Source of the DNA: Microbacterium candidum
GTDB taxonomy: Bacteria; Actinomycetota; Actinomycetes; Actinomycetales; Microbacteriaceae
Length of the DNA stretch: 64,000 nt
Direction: 5' to 3'
Assembly (NCBI RefSeq): GCF_030315975.1
Contig: NZ_JASXSZ010000009.1
Location: 1-64,000 of the forward strand
The notes beneath the pieces are model-generated. The model did not search any database. It was not told the origin of the DNA and saw nothing but the letters and a program-made list of their open reading frames with translations. Shown here one piece after another: positions 31,561-39,889 of the stretch. Numbering within the stretch: position 1 is the stretch's first letter; every line of letters begins with the position of its first letter. Both the position numbers and the translations under genes were made by a program.

Positions 31561-32673
31561 TCAGACGTGGACGGCCTTCCCGCCCTTGACGATCTGGGCG
31601 GTCCGTCGTCCCGTGAGGTGCCAGTCGCCCGGCTCCTCGTCGAGGAGCTCGCGGACGCGCGGCGCGACCCGTTCGCCGAACAGACGGATGCTGCGTTCCC
31701 GGACGTCGCGCGGCAGATGCGTGATGTCGTACTTGAGGTCGAACCGTGACAGATGGTTCGACCGCGCGATGGCGGCGACCTTCTGCGCGACAGTCTCGGG
31801 CGACCCGACGTACAGTGCGCCGGTGTCGACCTCCTCCGCGTACCGCTCAGCGGTGGGCGGGTAGAAGCCGCGCTCCTTGCTGATCGCGGTCACGACCGGC
31901 TCCCAGTGCTTCCAGTGCACCGTCTTGGCCTCGTCATCCGTCTCCGCGATCAGGCCGAGCGAGTGCTGCGCGATCGGCAGTTCGGGATGCCCGAAGGAGT
32001 CGAGCGCGCGGAGGTACAACTCCGCGTGCCCGGCGAACCGTTCCGGACGCCCACCGATGATCGCCATCATGAGCGGCAGGCCGTTGCGTGCCGCGCGGAC
32101 CACGGAGTCCGGGCTGCCGCCGATGCCGATCCAGGCGGGGATGCCGCCTTCGGGCATGCGCGGATGCAGTCGGACGTCGTCGAGCGGAGGGCGGTACCTG
32201 CCCGACCAGGTGACGCGGTCCTCGCGCATCAACCGGAGGAACAGGTCGAGCTTCTCCTCGAAGAGCGCCTCGTACTCGGCGATGTCGTAGCCGAACAGCG
32301 AGAACGACTCGATCGCCGACGCGCGGCCGAGCACCATCTCGGTGCGTCCGTTCGAGATCGCGTCGACCGTCGCGAACTCCTGGTAGAGGCGCACCGGATC
32401 CTGTGTCGAGAGCACCGTCACCGACGTGCCCAGCTGGATCTTCGATGTGGCCTGCGCGGCCGCGGCCAGCACGACGGGAGTCGCCGAATCGACCGACGTC
32501 TCCTTGTAATGCTCGCCGACGCTGAAGACGTCCAGTCCGACCGATTCAGCCAGCTGCGCCTCCTCCACCAGCAGGCGCACCGACTCCGCATCGGACATGA
32601 CCCGCCCGTTGTCGGTCGCGACATCCCCGAAGGAGTTCAGGCCGAACTCGAATCGCGTGCTCTGCTCCGTCAT
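31561..32673 (-). CDS. LLM-class flavin-dependent oxidoreductase
   Basis: A 370-residue luciferase-like monooxygenase fold protein that uses FMN or F420. Family features are the N-terminal FGLNSFGDV, the VFSVGEHYKE segment, TSVTVLSTQDPVRLYQEFATVDAISNGRTEM and GYVGSPETVA-like GALYVGSPETVAQ. The specific substrate is not predictable. ATG 32673 (MTEQSTRFEFG) is preferred because the upstream ATG 32682 has its GGGAG only one base away. An ATTGAC-GT-GTCAAT dyad lies 27 bases upstream. Confidence 0.9.
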   Translation of the reverse strand: MTEQSTRFEFGLNSFGDVATDNGRVMSDAESVRLLVEEAQLAESVGLDVFSVGEHYKETSVDSATPVVLAAAAQATSKIQLGTSVTVLSTQDPVRLYQEFATVDAISNGRTEMVLGRASAIESFSLFGYDIAEYEALFEEKLDLFLRLMREDRVTWSGRYRPPLDDVRLHPRMPEGGIPAWIGIGGSPDSVVRAARNGLPLMMAIIGGRPERFAGHAELYLRALDSFGHPELPIAQHSLGLIAETDDEAKTVHWKHWEPVVTAISKERGFYPPTAERYAEEVDTGALYVGSPETVAQKVAAIARSNHLSRFDLKYDITHLPRDVRERSIRLFGERVAPRVRELLDEEPGDWHLTGRRTAQIVKGGKAVHV

Positions 32674-32699
32674 CGTCCTCATACTCCCGTGCGCTTCTT

Positions 32700-32713
32700 A
32701 TTGACGTGTCAAT
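32700..32713. promoter_or_regulatory. Inverted repeat upstream of the LLM gene
   Basis: ATTGAC-GT-GTCAAT is a perfect 6-bp dyad with a 2-base spacer. On the minus strand it includes TTGACA, a consensus -35, so a bound protein would block RNA polymerase. No cognate regulator gene is adjacent. No convincing -10 was found. Confidence 0.4.
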
Positions 32714-33052
32714 CATATGGAACGCCGACGCCGGTGAATCGATTCCCGAGCACGCCGACGTCGGCTGTCAGGAATCCGTGAAGTGTCCCGATCCGCGCCT
32801 CCGGGTCCTGGCGGGGTCCATGCTGGTTGTGGGCGGTTGCGGCACACGAGTCGAGCTGGTCACAGCGCATTCGGGAAGCGCTGCCCTCACCCGGTCGAGA
32901 CCGCTTCGCCGCCGGGAAGCGCGGTTGTCCCCAGCAACCCACTCCCGACGGCCTCAACCGTCGCGCAGCGGGCCACGTTCGCCTGACGCTCGCCCTCCTC
33001 GTCCCCGACCCCGGCACTGCGGGCGGGAATATCCTGAGGACGGGGCGTCGAG
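32714..33052. other. Intergenic region, no gene recognised
   Basis: 339 bases between the divergent LLM and SGNH genes. Open frames here lack codon bias and family resemblance. TATCCT at 33030-33035 could be the -10 of the SGNH gene, but no -35 is evident. Nothing else is recognised. Confidence 0.5.
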
Positions 33053-34009
33053 ATGTGCGAACGCGGCAGGGTCTTTCGGATCGGTCTGCGTCTCCTCAGC
33101 TGGACCGCAATCGGCATCGGCGCGGCCGCGGGACTGGTCGTCGCCACGGTCGGCATGGCCATCGCGGAAGGGATGCTGGTCCGCGAGCGCCTCGGCGCCA
33201 CCCGTCTCGACTCCGTCCTGCCGCGCAGCGGCACGTTCGGGGGGGACCAGGCGGGGCCGGCGGTCGCGCTCGGGATGATGGGGGACTCGCTCGCCGTCGG
33301 CTACGGGGCCGAGTCGCCCGACGGAGCGCCCGGCGTCGTGATCGCGGAGGGGCTCGCCGAGGCATCCGGTCGCCCGGTCGTCCTCACGAACGTCGCGGCG
33401 GTGGGCGCGGAGTCCACCGCGCTCATCACCCAGCTGGCGCACCTGCGCGCCCTGGCGACGCCCGATGTCGTCGTCATCATGATCGGCGCCAACGATGTGA
33501 TGCATCTGAAGCGCCTCACCGACGCCCTGTGGCCGCTGTCGGAGACGGTGCGGCAGCTGCGCCGCGGCGGTGCGCAGGTCGTCGTCGCGACGTGTCCGGA
33601 TCTCGGGACGGTGCATCCGTTCTCGCAGCCGCTGCGCTTCTTCGCGCACTGGTACAGCCGCGTCCTCGCCACCGGTCAGGTCATCGTCGTCCTCCGCGCG
33701 GGAGGACGCACCGTGTCGCTCGCGGACACGCTGGGACCCCTCTTCCACCTCGACCCGGACGACATGTTCTCCGCCCACGATCACCTGCATCCGTCGAGCG
33801 TCGGATACCTCGCGGCCGCGGAGGTGATCCTCCCGAGCGTGCGCGTCGCCGCCGGCTTCCCGATCCCAGGGGACGAGCGCATCCCGCACCGGATCTACCG
33901 GAGGGGCAGTCGCCATCCGCTCGCCTGGTGGGCGTTCCGCGCATCGCGGCGCGTCGGCGCGCGGCTTACGGCGTACGAGAGCATGGCGGGCACGACGATC
34001 GCGGGATGA
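33053..34009 (+). CDS. SGNH/GDSL-family hydrolase, membrane-anchored
   Basis: A 318-residue protein with an N-terminal transmembrane or uncleaved signal segment (about 10-38) followed by an extracytoplasmic SGNH hydrolase domain. The catalytic set is visible: S79 in MMGDSLAVGYG, N147 in IGANDVM, D243 and H246 in HDHLHPSS. It probably deacylates or deacetylates a cell-envelope lipid or glycan; the substrate is unknown. The charged C-terminus after about 265 is not part of the fold. Confidence 0.9.
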   Translation: MCERGRVFRIGLRLLSWTAIGIGAAAGLVVATVGMAIAEGMLVRERLGATRLDSVLPRSGTFGGDQAGPAVALGMMGDSLAVGYGAESPDGAPGVVIAEGLAEASGRPVVLTNVAAVGAESTALITQLAHLRALATPDVVVIMIGANDVMHLKRLTDALWPLSETVRQLRRGGAQVVVATCPDLGTVHPFSQPLRFFAHWYSRVLATGQVIVVLRAGGRTVSLADTLGPLFHLDPDDMFSAHDHLHPSSVGYLAAAEVILPSVRVAAGFPIPGDERIPHRIYRRGSRHPLAWWAFRASRRVGARLTAYESMAGTTIAG

Positions 34010-34100
34010 GGCGTGCCCGGTCCGGCCCGCCCGGTGCACCGCCGGGCTCGCCGCGCAGCGCGCTCAGCAGGAGCTCGCGAGAACGGGCAGAGTTGAGGCC

Positions 34101-35123
34101 ATGAGGCTCCGGACCAGACGCCCGACCGCAGTCGAGCCGCATCCACTCGCCGTCGGGGCGGGGGCCCGACTCCGCGCTGCGGGCCCGGCCGTCTCGCTCG
34201 ACGCCGCCCAGCTCGCCGCCGTCGAAGCACTGAGCCGACCCGCGGCCCACGGCTACTATCTCTGGGGCGCGGCCGGGCGGGGGAAGACCATGCTCGCCGA
34301 CCGGTATTTCGCGGCGATCCCGTCCCCGCACAAGCGCCGGTTCCACTTCCACGACTTCTTCCGCGATCTGCAGCGTCAGATCATCCTCGAGCGGGAGCCG
34401 CTCGACGCCTCCCTGCGCCGGCTCGTGGGCGACGCGCGGGCGATCCTGTTCGACGAATTCCACGTGCATGACGTGGCGGACGGCGTCTACCTCGCCGCCA
34501 CGCTCGAGACCCTCATCGCGCACGGCGTGCTCCTCATCGCGACGTCGAACTACGAGCCGAGCGGCCTCATGCCGAACCCTCTGCTGCACTCCCGCTTCGA
34601 GACGACGATCGAGCTCGTCACCACCCGGCTCGACGTCGTGCACATCGGCGCCGGGGTCGACTATCGCGCAAGGCGGGCCGGGGATGCGGCGGGCCGCGGC
34701 TTCGCCACGGGCACGTGGTGCATCGGCGAGTCGTCCGCGGCGGACGGCGCCAGGATCGACCTGGATGCGGGCGGCTTCCGCATCCGCGCGCGCCACGTGC
34801 ACGAAGGTGCAGCATCCTTCGACTTCCACGACCTCTGCGGGCGCGCGCTCGGAACGGCCCAGTACCTCTGGCTGGCCGAGTGGTTCGAGACGGTCGTCCT
34901 CGAGGACGTGCCCGACCTCGCGACGGTCGGCCGCGACCCGCTCGCGCGGTTCGCGAACCTCGTCGACGTCCTCTACGACCGGGACGTCCGCCTGCGCGTG
35001 TGCGCGGCGGCCATCCCCGAGCGCATGCTCGACGCGGTGGATCCGCCGCGCGATGCGCCGCGCACCCTCAGCCGCCTCTCGGCGCTCGAGCGCGTGCGGG
35101 CGCGCGCCCTCACTTCTTCTTGA
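34101..35123 (+). CDS. zapE: Cell division protein ZapE (AFG1-like ATPase)
   Basis: A 340-residue P-loop ATPase. Walker A GAAGRGKT is at 56-63, RRFHFHDFFRDLQ follows, and Walker B ILFDEFHV is at 115-122, then ATSNYEPSGLMPNPLLHSRF. In E. coli ZapE associates with the Z ring during constriction. ATG at 34101, with GAGG upstream. Its last 14 bases overlap the convergent DUF1048 gene. Confidence 0.92.
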   Translation: MRLRTRRPTAVEPHPLAVGAGARLRAAGPAVSLDAAQLAAVEALSRPAAHGYYLWGAAGRGKTMLADRYFAAIPSPHKRRFHFHDFFRDLQRQIILEREPLDASLRRLVGDARAILFDEFHVHDVADGVYLAATLETLIAHGVLLIATSNYEPSGLMPNPLLHSRFETTIELVTTRLDVVHIGAGVDYRARRAGDAAGRGFATGTWCIGESSAADGARIDLDAGGFRIRARHVHEGAASFDFHDLCGRALGTAQYLWLAEWFETVVLEDVPDLATVGRDPLARFANLVDVLYDRDVRLRVCAAAIPERMLDAVDPPRDAPRTLSRLSALERVRARALTSS

Positions 35124-35418
35124 GCGACTCCTGGTACTCGTCGGCGTAGGTGGGGGTGCCGTCGATGAGGCTGTCCGCGAAGGCGGCGACATCCGGTCCG
35201 ATGAGCTCGATCACGCCCTTGCCGGATGCCGCGCCCTCCTCGAAGAAGTCGACGATGCCCGGGAGCAGCGTGCCGTCGGGAAGGTCGACCGGGCCGACCT
35301 TGAAGAGGTACTTCTGCATCTCGCCGTAGACGATCCGGTAGTCCGGCGGCAGCGCCTTGACCCGCGCCATGTGCGCCCGCCACTGCTTCTTGCCCTCGAT
35401 GATGTCCTGGATACCCAT
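35110..35418 (-). CDS. DUF1048 family protein (second copy)
   Basis: A 102-residue protein with the DUF1048 pattern MGIQDIIEGKKQWRAHMARV, LPPDYRIVYGEMQKYLF and a conserved GIVDFFEEGAASGKGV helix. DUF1048 proteins are small, helical and usually encoded beside PadR-type regulators; their function is unknown. It starts one base after the stop of the first DUF1048 gene, so the pair is a tandem duplicate within one operon. The two copies are clearly diverged. Confidence 0.85.
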   Translation of the reverse strand: MGIQDIIEGKKQWRAHMARVKALPPDYRIVYGEMQKYLFKVGPVDLPDGTLLPGIVDFFEEGAASGKGVIELIGPDVAAFADSLIDGTPTYADEYQESLKKK

Positions 35419-35419
35419 G

Positions 35420-35776
35420 TCAGGCTCCCAACTCTTTGAGCTTCTTCGCGACGGTCCGGTTCAGCTGCGCGCGCCACCGGTCGCGATACGTGCGAGCCCC
35501 TTCGCCGCCGGCGAGCGCGGCACAGAAGCCCGGGATGTCGTCGCCGACCACGTCCTGCGCACTCAGGCCCTCCGCCGCCGTCTCCTCGAGGAGGCCCAGG
35601 GCGTTGTCGAGGATCGGCATGAGGTTGCGGCCGGTGAAGCTGCCATAGGTCCACATCCCGTTCTTGATCTGATCCCACGCCGCGCGATGATCGGGCGGCA
35701 GAGCCTCGGCCCTCGCCTCGAATGCGGTGAACTCCCGCGTCATGTCGTTGCCGGTGACGGTGTCCCAGAGATTCAT
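35420..35776 (-). CDS. DUF1048 family protein (first copy)
   Basis: A 118-residue DUF1048 protein (MNLWDTVTGNDMTREF, then LPPDHRAAWDQIKNGMWTYG and an acidic ALLEETAAEG-like middle). ATG at 35776 overlaps the padR stop as ATGA, so translation is coupled to the regulator. It may form a heteromer with the following paralogue. Function unknown. Confidence 0.85.
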   Translation of the reverse strand: MNLWDTVTGNDMTREFTAFEARAEALPPDHRAAWDQIKNGMWTYGSFTGRNLMPILDNALGLLEETAAEGLSAQDVVGDDIPGFCAALAGGEGARTYRDRWRAQLNRTVAKKLKELGA

Positions 35777-36099
35777 GTCCCACCTTCCTTCAGCGTGTCG
35801 ATCCGCGACGAGACGTAGTCCCATTTGGCCCAGAAGGTCGCGAGCTGTGCGCGCCCCTCCTCGTTGAGCGTGTAGAACTTGCGCGGCGGTCCGACCTCCG
35901 AGGGCCGCTTCGCGACCTGGACCAGACCGTTTCGCTCCAGCCGGAGCAGGATCGTGTAGACGGTGCCGTCGACGACGTCGGTGAAGCCGAGATCGTTGAG
36001 TCGCCGCGTGATCGCGTATCCGTACGTCTCTTCGGCCCCGATGATCTCCAGCACGCAGCCCTCGAGGGTGCCCTTCAGCATCTCGGTCAGGTCGTCCAT
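35773..36099 (-). CDS. PadR-family transcriptional regulator
   Basis: A 108-residue winged-helix repressor. LEGCVLEIIGAEETYGYAITRRLNDLGF is the PadR N-terminal helix-turn-helix, and TVYTILLRLERNGLV plus PRKFYTLNEEG form the recognition helix and wing. The short C-terminal helix dimerises. It leads the padR-DUF1048-DUF1048 operon and probably represses it from the repeats at 36124-36161. Confidence 0.92.
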   Translation of the reverse strand: MDDLTEMLKGTLEGCVLEIIGAEETYGYAITRRLNDLGFTDVVDGTVYTILLRLERNGLVQVAKRPSEVGPPRKFYTLNEEGRAQLATFWAKWDYVSSRIDTLKEGGT

Positions 36100-36123
36100 G
36101 GCATCCTCGGATCCGGCGTTCGC

Positions 36124-36161
36124 GGTACTACGTGATACAAGGTACCACTATTCAGTACCAC
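36124..36161 (-). promoter_or_regulatory. padR operon promoter region with repeated RGTACYAC
   Basis: Three octamers of the form RGTACYAC occur on the plus strand: GGTACTAC (36124-36131), GGTACCAC (36141-36148) and AGTACCAC (36154-36161). TACTAC and GTAGTG further form a wide dyad. On the minus strand TTGTAT or TATCAC could be a -10. This is the likely autoregulatory site of the PadR protein. Confidence 0.45.
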
Positions 36162-36182
36162 GCAGTAGTGCGGACGGGGATG

Positions 36183-36671
36183 TCAGAGCTTGTAGCCGAT
36201 GGCGCGCAGCAGCTCTCTGCGGTCCGCGATGTCGCGCTCGGTCTCGACGCCGACCGGCGGCTCGCCGTCGATGACGCCCGTCACTCCGCGGCCGCCCTCG
36301 GTGACCGCCACGAGGATCTGGACGGGGTTGGCCGTCGCACAGTAGACCGTGCACACCTCCGGCACGGCCTTCACCTGATTGAGGACGTTGACCGGGAATC
36401 CGTCGCGCAGCATGATCACGAACACGTGGCCCGCCGCGATCGCGACGGAGGCGTTCACGGCGAGCTCGACGAGGTCGTCGTCGTTTCCGGTGTGCCGCAC
36501 GAGGCGGGCACCGGATGCCTCGCAGAACGCGACGCCGAACCGCAGCACGCCGCCGACCCCGGCCAGGGCCTCGTGCAGGTCTTCGACGGTCTTGATGAAG
36601 TGCGACTGGCCGACGATCACGTTGACGTCGTCCGGCTTGTCCAGCGGCACGACTTCGATGTCGACAGCCAT
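36183..36671 (-). CDS. Adenosine-specific kinase family protein
   Basis: A 162-residue single-domain protein of the adenosine-specific kinase family (Pfam Adenosine_kin). Typical parts are NVIVGQSHFIKTVEDLHEAL, KFGVAFCEASG-like RFGVAFCEASGARLVRHTGND, VNVLNQVKAVPEVCTVYCATANP and a GVIDGEPP C-terminus. Members have been named from archaeal structures; the biochemical role is not firmly proven. Strong Shine-Dalgarno AAGGAGG before the ATG at 36671. Confidence 0.9.
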   Translation of the reverse strand: MAVDIEVVPLDKPDDVNVIVGQSHFIKTVEDLHEALAGVGGVLRFGVAFCEASGARLVRHTGNDDDLVELAVNASVAIAAGHVFVIMLRDGFPVNVLNQVKAVPEVCTVYCATANPVQILVAVTEGGRGVTGVIDGEPPVGVETERDIADRRELLRAIGYKL

Positions 36672-36728
36672 GGCGAACCTCCTTAGACGCCGTCAGCCTA
36701 GTTCTCCGGCCCCGCGGCGGCTACGGCG

Positions 36729-37586
36729 TCATCCGTACGTGTAGAAGCCCTCTCCGCTGGCGATGCCGAGCTTGCCCTTGTCGATGTAGTTCTCCTTGAG
36801 CCAGGCGGCGTGACGCCGTGCGGTCGCGTCGCCGTGGGACATGATGTTGTACGGCGTCGTGAGGCCGATGATGTCGTAGTACTGGAAGGGTCCGAGCGGC
36901 GCTCCCGCGCCGATCTTCCACACGCGGTCGATGTCGGCGGGCTCGGCGTAGCCGTCCGCGGCCAGCTCGAGCGCGGCGCCGAGGAACGGCACGAGCAGCG
37001 AGTTCAGCACGTAGCCCGCTTTCTCCTTGTGGATCGGGATGGCCACCATCCCGATCTCGCCGGCGAACGCGACGACCTCGTCGAACACGGCGGGGTCGGT
37101 GTCGGGTGTGCCCATCACCTCCGCGGTGTTGGAGATCCAGATGCGGTTCGCGAAGTGCAGCGCGAGGAACTTCGCCGGCCGGCCTGTGAAGTCCTTCATC
37201 GCGCTCGGCAGCAGCGTCGACGAGTTCGTCGCGAAGATCGTCTTGGCAGGCGCGACCGCGCCGAGCTTCTCGTACGTCTCCTGCTTGAGGGCGAGCACCT
37301 CCGGGATCGCCTCGATCACGAGGTCGGCATCTCTCACCGCGTCCGCGAGATCCGACGAGTACCGGATTCGGCCGAGCGCCGCATCCGCTCCGCCGTCCGC
37401 AGCGCCCGCGACGCCGTCCTTCTTGTACGTCGCCGCGAGCCCCGCGAAGCGCTCGGTCGCCTTCTCGAGGATCTCGTCGCTGATGTCGTACGCGGTCACC
37501 GCGAACCCGCTGAAGGCCACCTGGTAGGCGATCTGCGATCCCAGCACGCCGGTGCCGAGCACGGTCACGTTCTTGATGTCGGTCAT
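36729..37586 (-). CDS. 3-hydroxyacyl-CoA dehydrogenase
   Basis: A 285-residue NAD-dependent enzyme that oxidises 3-hydroxyacyl-CoA, or reduces acetoacetyl-CoA. Nucleotide-binding GTGVLGSQIA (11-20) is followed by D-type NAD discrimination (AYDISDE). Catalytic-region segments are NSSTLLPS, LHFANRIW and EKAGYVLNSLLVPFL. ATG at 37586 (MTDIKNVTV) is chosen because an upstream in-frame extension precedes the fold. It is divergent from the jet operon, with an 82-base gap. Confidence 0.93.
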   Translation of the reverse strand: MTDIKNVTVLGTGVLGSQIAYQVAFSGFAVTAYDISDEILEKATERFAGLAATYKKDGVAGAADGGADAALGRIRYSSDLADAVRDADLVIEAIPEVLALKQETYEKLGAVAPAKTIFATNSSTLLPSAMKDFTGRPAKFLALHFANRIWISNTAEVMGTPDTDPAVFDEVVAFAGEIGMVAIPIHKEKAGYVLNSLLVPFLGAALELAADGYAEPADIDRVWKIGAGAPLGPFQYYDIIGLTTPYNIMSHGDATARRHAAWLKENYIDKGKLGIASGEGFYTYG

Positions 37587-37668
37587 GTCCGCCAGTCTGC
37601 CCGGATCGGGTGGCACGCGGCGAGAGGCCCGGCGATCCGCGACGGAGGCGCCCGATACGCTGGAGGGG

Positions 37669-39165
37669 ATGACGAACTCCCGTGCCGAGGCGGCCTACCA
37701 CCGGTCCCTTGCCGCGTTCCGCACTCCGACGCTCGATCTGCTGCACGGGTATCATGCTCCGTTCGTCGTGGCCGTCCTGTCGATCGTGTTCACGGTGGAT
37801 CGCCCCGCGGTCGCTGTCTCGGATGCGCACGCGGAGGTCGCCGAGATCCTCGATCAGCTGCGGGCCGCGGGTTACGACGAGGACGAGCGCGCGCTTCCGG
37901 CCGGCTCGGCCCGCGAGATCTGCCGGCGCTGGGTGAAGGCCGGATGGCTCGTGCCCCAGATCGACGACGACGTCGAGGTCTATCGGCTCACCGCGCATGC
38001 GGTCGGGGCGCTCGAGATCACCGGCCGCACCGGGGGCGGGCGCACCCGTGTGTCGAACTCGCGCGTGCGGACGCTGCTCGAAGCAGTCGAGCGGCTGGCC
38101 GACGACGCGGAGACGGATCCCGCACGGCGGCTCGACCGGCTCGTCCGGGAGCGCGCCGCGCTCGACGAGGAGATCGCCCGCATCCAGCGCAGCGGACGCG
38201 CGGACCCGGTCGACGACGAGCAGCTCCTCGAGGAGGCGGAGAACGTCCTGCACCTGGCGCGCGAGCTCCCCGCCGACTTCGCGCGCGTCGCCGAGTCGAT
38301 CAAGGCGATGCAGCGCGACGTCGTGGCCGATCTGCGCCGCGATGTGCGCCCGACCGGAGAGGTCCTGCGCGAATACCTCGAACGCGGCCAGCACGTCATG
38401 CAGGTGACGCCCGAAGGCCGCGCCTTCGAGGGCGCGCTGCGACTCATCGGCGATCCCGACAGGATCGACGACCTGGCCGACCAGCTGCACAGCGTGCTCG
38501 CGCATCCGTTCGCCAAGGCGATGGATGCGGCGCAGCGCAGCGAACTGGACGCCATCGGCCGCCGCGTCGAACTGGGCGTCGAAGAGGTGCTGACCGCGCA
38601 GCGCCGCGCATCGCGGGTCATCACCGCGCAGGTGCGCACGCACGATCCGGTGCGCGACCGCCAAGTCGACGAACTGCTGCGCGATGTCATGTCCGGGCTC
38701 CAGGCGTGGACGCACGGGTCGTCGCCGGACGCCCCGGTCGACCCGGTGCGGAGTCTGCCTGCGGCGGCGATCGGCCATCTTCGGCAGTCGGTCGGCGACA
38801 TCCGTCCGCCCGGTGCTCCTGCCCCGCTCGCCGACGCCGACGACGCCGAGTTCCTGGACGCCGACACCCGCGCGTGGGGCGGGCCGCGCTATGCGGAGCT
38901 CGAGGAGTACGTCGCAAGCCTCGGCGCCGAGTTCGATCTGGCCGCCGCCTTTCAGGAGGCCGCGGACGACACGCGCCGTCCCGTCGACCTCGTGGGCCTC
39001 CTCGAGATCGCCCACCGCACGGGGATGGTCGAGACCGACGAGGTGTCGGTCGTCGAGGCGATCCGCCCCGACGGCACGACGCGGCGGTTCGCCTTCGGCG
39101 CCGTGACCGCGCGCGCGGCCGGACCCGCAGTCGCATCCACCGTGAAGGAGACGGATGATGAGTGA
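37669..39165 (+). CDS. jetA: Wadjet/Mks condensin kleisin subunit JetA (DUF3375)
   Basis: A 498-residue DUF3375 protein, the kleisin-like MksF/JetA subunit of Wadjet plasmid-restriction and Mks condensin complexes. Family features are the N-terminal winged-helix (TPTLDLLHGYHAPFVVAVLS, then CRRWVKAGWL) and long central helices (RLDRLVRERAALDEEIARI). The C-terminal domain is ALRLIGDPDRI to the end. ATG at 37669 follows TGGAGGGG. It overlaps jetB by eight bases, which fixes the order A-B-C. Confidence 0.93.
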   Translation: MTNSRAEAAYHRSLAAFRTPTLDLLHGYHAPFVVAVLSIVFTVDRPAVAVSDAHAEVAEILDQLRAAGYDEDERALPAGSAREICRRWVKAGWLVPQIDDDVEVYRLTAHAVGALEITGRTGGGRTRVSNSRVRTLLEAVERLADDAETDPARRLDRLVRERAALDEEIARIQRSGRADPVDDEQLLEEAENVLHLARELPADFARVAESIKAMQRDVVADLRRDVRPTGEVLREYLERGQHVMQVTPEGRAFEGALRLIGDPDRIDDLADQLHSVLAHPFAKAMDAAQRSELDAIGRRVELGVEEVLTAQRRASRVITAQVRTHDPVRDRQVDELLRDVMSGLQAWTHGSSPDAPVDPVRSLPAAAIGHLRQSVGDIRPPGAPAPLADADDAEFLDADTRAWGGPRYAELEEYVASLGAEFDLAAAFQEAADDTRRPVDLVGLLEIAHRTGMVETDEVSVVEAIRPDGTTRRFAFGAVTARAAGPAVASTVKETDDE

Positions 39166-39889
39166 GCCTTTCATCGAGCCGGTCGCGATGGAGGAGGATC
39201 CCGACGAGCTGTTCGCCGGCGACCGCGGCGTGCTCGAATCCGCCGTCCGGCGCGTGCTCGTGCTCGTGCTGCAGCGGCGATTCCTTCTCGCCGACCGTCA
39301 CCGGGACGCGTGGACGGTGCTGCTCGACAACCAGCAGCTCATCGAGTCCCGGCTGAACGACCTGTTCCTCCGGCTTGTGATCGACCACGAGCGCGGTGTC
39401 GCCTACAAGGCGCAGGTGCGGTCGGACGAGCTGGAGATCCCGATCCTCCTGCGCGACTCGGCGTACTCGCGCTCGGAGACCCTCGTCCTCGTGCACCTGC
39501 GCACCGTCTATCAGCGCGAGACCGCCGCAGGCGAGTCGTCGGCGCGTGTCGACATCGAAGACGTCGAGCAGACGGTGCTCAGCTACTTCGCCGATGCTGA
39601 CGGGGACATCGCGCGCCGCCAGAAGGCGATCCGCACCGCGATGCTCCGACTCACGAAGGACGGCATCGTCGAGGAGGAGTCGGTCGGTCGCTATCGGATC
39701 GGTCCGCTCGTGGAGATCGTGCTCAGCGCGGAGAAGCTCCGGGAGCTGCGCGACTGGCTGCGCACCCGCGTCGCCAACGGTGATGCGCGGCCCGAGCGCG
39801 GCGAGGCCTTCGATCTCGACGACGACGACCCGGACCTGGATGCGGACGACCTGTCCGACGACCAGCCTGCTGAGGAGCTTGCCCAGTGA
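39158..39889 (+). CDS. jetB: Wadjet/Mks condensin subunit JetB (DUF4194)
   Basis: A 243-residue DUF4194 protein, the KITE-type winged-helix subunit MksE/JetB that dimerises on the kleisin. Characteristic segments are LLADRHRDAWTVLLDNQQLIESRLNDLFL, LRDSAYSRSETLVLVHLRTVY and IRTAMLRLTKDGIVEE. The acidic tail (FDLDDDDPDLDADDL) is usual. ATG 39158 is preferred over 39155 because AAGGAG (39145-39150) is better spaced. Its stop overlaps the jetC GTG. Confidence 0.93.
   Translation: MSEPFIEPVAMEEDPDELFAGDRGVLESAVRRVLVLVLQRRFLLADRHRDAWTVLLDNQQLIESRLNDLFLRLVIDHERGVAYKAQVRSDELEIPILLRDSAYSRSETLVLVHLRTVYQRETAAGESSARVDIEDVEQTVLSYFADADGDIARRQKAIRTAMLRLTKDGIVEEESVGRYRIGPLVEIVLSAEKLRELRDWLRTRVANGDARPERGEAFDLDDDDPDLDADDLSDDQPAEELAQ

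Noticed and set aside
32709..33017. A 102-codon minus-strand frame in the LLM-SGNH intergenic region
   Set aside because: No ribosome binding site, codon use unlike neighbours, and no family resemblance.
36721..39174. An 817-codon minus-strand frame across jetA and the hydroxyacyl-CoA dehydrogenase
   Set aside because: It runs antisense through two well supported genes and has no recognisable domain.
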